Positions 61,274 through 64,000 of a DNA stretch of 64,000 bases are shown here, in pieces; position 1 is the first letter of the stretch; each line of letters opens with the position of its first letter. Both the position numbers and the translations under genes were made by a program. The stretch spans positions 1,186,732 through 1,250,731 of the forward strand of contig OX638332.1 of NCBI GenBank assembly GCA_951812735.1, in the 5' to 3' direction. Source of the DNA: Candidatus Dadabacteria bacterium (GTDB lineage Bacteria; Desulfobacterota_D; UBA1144; Nemesobacterales; Nemesobacteraceae). The notes beneath the pieces were generated by a model. That model ran no database searches and had not been told where the DNA came from. It worked only from the letters and a program-made list of their open reading frames with translations.

Positions 61274-62605
61274 ATGAAGCTTCCCCTTAAGCCGCCACCG
61301 TTTGAAAAACTGTTCGCGGACTTGGTTCAGAGCGGGAAATATCTGGAGCTTTCAGAACGCTTTCAAGGAAACGCTCCTAAGAAATATCTGCACTGGGACC
61401 AACTGAGACATCGGCAGGTTCCCGATGGTCTTAACCTTGAGCAATGGTGGTGTTTCATAAAAGCTCAAAGGGTGACGGCTTCACAAAAAATTACGCTTCT
61501 GGACAAGGAAAGGAGTTCCTTTAATTACCACATAACCAGATCGATATCGGAAGAGTTGCATGGAATTGACATGAAGTCTGGAGGTTCAATCCAGATGGGG
61601 GATAAAAATATAGACCCTCAGGAAAGAAACAAATACATTGTCCGTTCCCTAATAGAGGAAGCCATTACATCAAGCCAGATTGAGGGTGCTTCGACAACTC
61701 GCTTGGTAGCTAAGAATCTTATACATACAGGGCGGAAGCCGAAAGACAGAAGTGAAAAGATGATTCTTAACAACTATAGAGCTATGGAGTCAATCAGGAA
61801 GTTAAGAAATAAACGGCTGACCCAGCAACTTGTGTTTGATCTTCACGAGATTATAACCAGAGAAACTCTTGATGAACCAACTGCGGCCGGGCGGTTTCGC
61901 AAGGAGTCCGAGGACATAAAGGTTTATTGGAGCGAGGAAGAGGATACCTTGGTGCATGTTCCTCCGCACGCATCGGAGTTGCCCTGGAGAATGAAAAAAA
62001 TGTGTGAATTTGCAAACGCCGAGGACGGTCTGGGATTCATACATCCTGTAATCCGGTCTATTATTCTCCATTTCTGGTTAGCATATGATCATCCGTTTTT
62101 TGACGGCAACGGCAGAACGGCCCGGGCATTGTTTTACTGGTCCATGCTTCGCCATGGGTACTGGCTGTTTGAGTTCATATCGGTATCCGAAATAATACTC
62201 AAGGGCAAAGCGCGATACGTTAAGGCGTTTTTATATACGGAAACCGATAGAAACGATCTCAATTATTTCATCATTTACCATCTTGGGGTAATACAAAGAG
62301 CCATAAGGGCCCTGCACGATTACATAGCTAGAAGAACCGGTGAATTAAGAGAACTTGAATCGCAGATTAAATCTCTGGACCTGCTCAATCACAGGCAAAG
62401 AGATTTGATCGACAGCGCTCTCAGACATCCGAACCGTGACTATACGGTTAAAGGTCATCAAACGGTTCATAATGTCGTGTATCAGACAGCCCGAACGGAC
62501 CTGCTCGAACTGGTGGAACTGGGTCTTTTTGAGAAACGGAGGCGTAGAAGATCATGGGTTTTTGAGCCGGTGTCCGGCCTCGAAGAAGCACTCGGGAAAC
62601 TCTGA
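61274..62605 (+). CDS. Fic family protein with N-terminal inhibitory motif (class II)
   Basis: 443 residues. The Fic core HPFFDGNGRTARAL (~residue 274) is fully canonical. An upstream TSSQIEGAS (~138) fits the (S/T)xxxE(G/N) inhibitory helix, marking a class II Fic enzyme that keeps itself inactive until relieved. A C-terminal winged-helix-like region (DLLNHRQRDLIDSALRH; TARTDLLELVELGLFEKR) may bind DNA. It probably adds AMP to a protein target. The ATG has GAGAGG upstream. It is preceded by twin inverted repeats and is flanked by housekeeping genes, suggesting an acquired gene. Confidence 0.93.
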   Translation: MKLPLKPPPFEKLFADLVQSGKYLELSERFQGNAPKKYLHWDQLRHRQVPDGLNLEQWWCFIKAQRVTASQKITLLDKERSSFNYHITRSISEELHGIDMKSGGSIQMGDKNIDPQERNKYIVRSLIEEAITSSQIEGASTTRLVAKNLIHTGRKPKDRSEKMILNNYRAMESIRKLRNKRLTQQLVFDLHEIITRETLDEPTAAGRFRKESEDIKVYWSEEEDTLVHVPPHASELPWRMKKMCEFANAEDGLGFIHPVIRSIILHFWLAYDHPFFDGNGRTARALFYWSMLRHGYWLFEFISVSEIILKGKARYVKAFLYTETDRNDLNYFIIYHLGVIQRAIRALHDYIARRTGELRELESQIKSLDLLNHRQRDLIDSALRHPNRDYTVKGHQTVHNVVYQTARTDLLELVELGLFEKRRRRRSWVFEPVSGLEEALGKL

Positions 62606-62785
62606 CCGGTTCCGTTTTTTTAAACAATTCGTAAACCGGTGTTTGTTGCCTGGAGTGCCCCGGTATTTTATCGACTTATCCGATATCTATGAGCGACGGG
62701 GAACTGCCCTTGGGTCTTGAAAAACACTCCGCAGGCATATACGATAGAAGTTCTGTAAAAATTTTGGTGCAAGGAGAAGTTAGAA

Positions 62786-63445
62786 ATGAAAATTTCACTT
62801 TTAGGCGGAACGGGAGACATAGCGGAAGGACTGGTTCTGCGGTGGTCAAGAGCGGGGCATGAGATCTACATAGGTTCTAGAAGCGAGGAGAAGGCGCTCG
62901 GCATAGCATCGGGTCACGTGGAAACGCTCGAAGGGCTCGGCATAGAATCGAACATACACGGCATGGCGAACGCCGATGCTGCCGCGGCTTCTGAGATAAT
63001 AATAATAAGTATTCCGCCGGAATACGCAGCGGCCACGGTAGCCGGATGCGGGGACAGCATCACCGATCAGATAGTCGTAACCCCAGTGGTTTCGATGAAA
63101 AGGGAAGGCAAGACTTTTCTGTTCGATCCTCCTGCGCAGGGCTCTTCGGCTCTTGAGATAAAGGAGGCGCTTCCGGAGACGGCGAGGCTAGTGTCCGCAT
63201 ATCACAACCTTCCCGCAAATGAGCTTGCTAAAATAGACGAAGATCTTGATTACGACGTGGTCATATGCGGTGATGACGAGGGAGCAAAAGAAGTTGTCAA
63301 GAATCTTACCGAGGAAATGAAGAACCTTAGGGTACTTGATGCGGGTCCGCTCGAAGTCTCCTCGATGATAGAGTCGCTTACGCCGCTTATCGTTAACCTA
63401 AACGTAAGATACAAGCCCACGCACTTTTCGGTCAAGTTCGTCTGA
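62786..63445 (+). CDS. npdG: NADPH-dependent F420 reductase-like protein
   Basis: 219 residues. The Rossmann motif is SLLGGTGDIAEGLVLRWSRAG, followed by EIYIGSRSEEKA, where SR fits NADP preference. IIIISIPPEYAAAT and RLVSAYHNLPANELA are typical of F420-dependent NADP reductases, which move hydride between F420 and NADP. AAGGAG precedes the ATG. No other F420 gene is in the window, so F420 use by this organism is inferred from this protein only; a divergent non-F420 oxidoreductase is possible. Confidence 0.82.
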   Translation: MKISLLGGTGDIAEGLVLRWSRAGHEIYIGSRSEEKALGIASGHVETLEGLGIESNIHGMANADAAAASEIIIISIPPEYAAATVAGCGDSITDQIVVTPVVSMKREGKTFLFDPPAQGSSALEIKEALPETARLVSAYHNLPANELAKIDEDLDYDVVICGDDEGAKEVVKNLTEEMKNLRVLDAGPLEVSSMIESLTPLIVNLNVRYKPTHFSVKFV

Positions 63446-63452
63446 GGCGGAG

Positions 63453-63872
63453 TCATTCTCCGATAATCTGGACAATCACCCTTCTTGTCCTAGGGCGGTT
63501 GTCAAAGTCAACGAGCACTATCTGCTGCCAGGTTCCAAGGAGAGGGCTGCTTTCCGAAAATGGAACCGTAAGCGAGGGGCCGAGCACCGACGCCCTTACG
63601 TGGGAGTGACCGTTTCCATCACCCCATCTGGCATTGTGCGCGTAGTGCATGGCCTCGGGCGCCATTCTTTCAAACGCGTCTTTTAGGTCGGAGAGCACCC
63701 CGCTTTCGTATTCTATTGTCGTGACTGCGCAGGTCGAACCGGCGACAAAAACCGTGGCCGTGCCCGAAGATATATCCGCCTGCCCAAGCTCGCGGCTCAC
63801 GTCAGGGGTTATGTCCAGTATGTCGCAGTCACCCTGGGTGCTTATCGTGAATGATTTCGTTTCAACCGGCAT
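63453..63872 (-). CDS. YjbQ/UPF0047 family protein
   Basis: 139 residues of the UPF0047 family: DITPDVSRELGQADISSGTA near the N-terminus, AVTTIEYESG, MHYAHNARWGDGNGHSHVRA and LGTWQQIVLVDFDNRPRTR. Conserved His and Asp residues in HNARWGDGNGHSH form the presumed active site. Weak thiamine-phosphate synthase activity is reported for the family, but the physiological role is unclear. It starts 7 bases after the preceding minus-strand gene ends. Confidence 0.93.
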   Translation of the reverse strand: MPVETKSFTISTQGDCDILDITPDVSRELGQADISSGTATVFVAGSTCAVTTIEYESGVLSDLKDAFERMAPEAMHYAHNARWGDGNGHSHVRASVLGPSLTVPFSESSPLLGTWQQIVLVDFDNRPRTRRVIVQIIGE

Positions 63873-63879
63873 TTTGTCC

Positions 63880-64000
63880 TCAGAAAAGCGCCAGCTGGCG
63901 CGGTTTTTTAAGTGCCGTTATGTTCCATCCATCCTTTTTGAGTTCGTTTGTGAGGCTGTCGCTGAAATTTCCCCTGATGATTATGTTCCCGGGCCTTGAA
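63880..64000 (-). CDS. C-terminal fragment of an unidentified protein, cut by the window edge
   Basis: On the minus strand a frame enters from beyond the window and ends in TGA at 63882-63880, giving 39 C-terminal residues including GNIIIRGNFSDSLTNELKKD and ending KKPRQLALF. The 7-base gap to the YjbQ-family gene suggests one operon. Too little is visible to assign a family. Confidence 0.55.
   Translation of the reverse strand, partial: SRPGNIIIRGNFSDSLTNELKKDGWNITALKKPRQLALF

Noticed and set aside
63649..63999. Plus-strand 116-codon frame at the right edge
   Set aside because: It overlaps the well-supported YjbQ-family gene and the partial gene on the minus strand.
1..64000. CRISPR arrays, insertion sequences, prophage or integrase genes, rRNA
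   Set aside because: No spaced direct-repeat arrays, transposase, integrase or rRNA sequence was recognised in the window.

Overview
This window looks like a chromosomal stretch from an uncultured diderm (Gram-negative-type) bacterium. Outer-membrane and envelope genes are spread through it: a TolC-type efflux protein, an MlaD-domain protein, a beta-barrel protein, an autotransporter esterase and LapA. Housekeeping linkages resemble those of deltaproteobacterium-like lineages: cmk-rpsA-sppA-lapA-lipA, glnD-nadB-nadC-nadA, prmC-murA-hisG and maf-yggS-proC-yggT. I suspect a lineage such as Candidatus Dadabacteria, but this is a low-confidence guess from gene content; no rRNA or marker comparison was possible. 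TAG, TAA and TGA all serve as normal stop codons.

Layout. 1-5 kb: an accessory zone with the end of a DUF4143 ATPase, a TolC-family gene, a small pseudogene with two in-frame amber codons, a perfect 34-bp palindrome and a HigB/HigA-ImmA toxin-antitoxin pair. 5-9 kb: purH, an orphan MlaD-domain protein, an exported acetoacetate-decarboxylase-like protein and a GtrA-like membrane protein. 9-18 kb: a second DUF4143 ATPase, tRNA-Gly(CCC), and a peptidoglycan-recycling locus (murQ, anmK, nagZ and an overlapping sodium:solute symporter gene). A mobile mystery protein A/B (HTH + Fic) cassette splits murQ from the rest. 18-31 kb: an orphan nuoI, a fused AccA-AccD carboxyltransferase, an IscA-type protein, an M24 peptidase, mazG, apgM, aroA-cmk-rpsA-sppA and lapA-lipA. 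32-40 kb: a nitrilase, a cupin, a DCC protein that may start at ATT, dnaB, glycerate kinase with nuoE, and a PduO-type adenosyltransferase. 40-46 kb: glnD and the NAD de novo genes nadB-nadC-nadA. 46-52 kb, minus strand: autotransporter esterase, gamma-glutamyltransferase, an ECF42-like sigma factor and ferritin. 52-64 kb: lon, an SPL-like radical SAM protein, hisG-murA-prmC, maf-yggS-proC-yggT, an accessory Fic gene behind two AT-rich operators, an F420-type NADP reductase, yjbQ and a partial gene.

How the genes work together. The clearest functional group is peptidoglycan recycling. NagZ releases anhydro-MurNAc, AnmK phosphorylates it, MurQ converts MurNAc-6-P to GlcNAc-6-P, and the overlapping symporter is a candidate sugar importer. 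NadB, NadA and NadC form quinolinate and convert it to nicotinate mononucleotide. Cmk, S1 and LapA keep a widely conserved neighbourhood.

Most notable observations. (i) At least six genes lack a Shine-Dalgarno sequence and instead have a TAnnnT -10-like hexamer ending 7-8 nt before a start codon that is usually GTG, suggesting leaderless transcripts. (ii) Three accessory cassettes (higBA, mobile mystery A/B, class II Fic) each have inverted repeats at their promoter, consistent with self-regulation. (iii) A small gene is broken only by two amber codons. (iv) A DCC-family gene has no conventional start codon upstream of its active-site motif.
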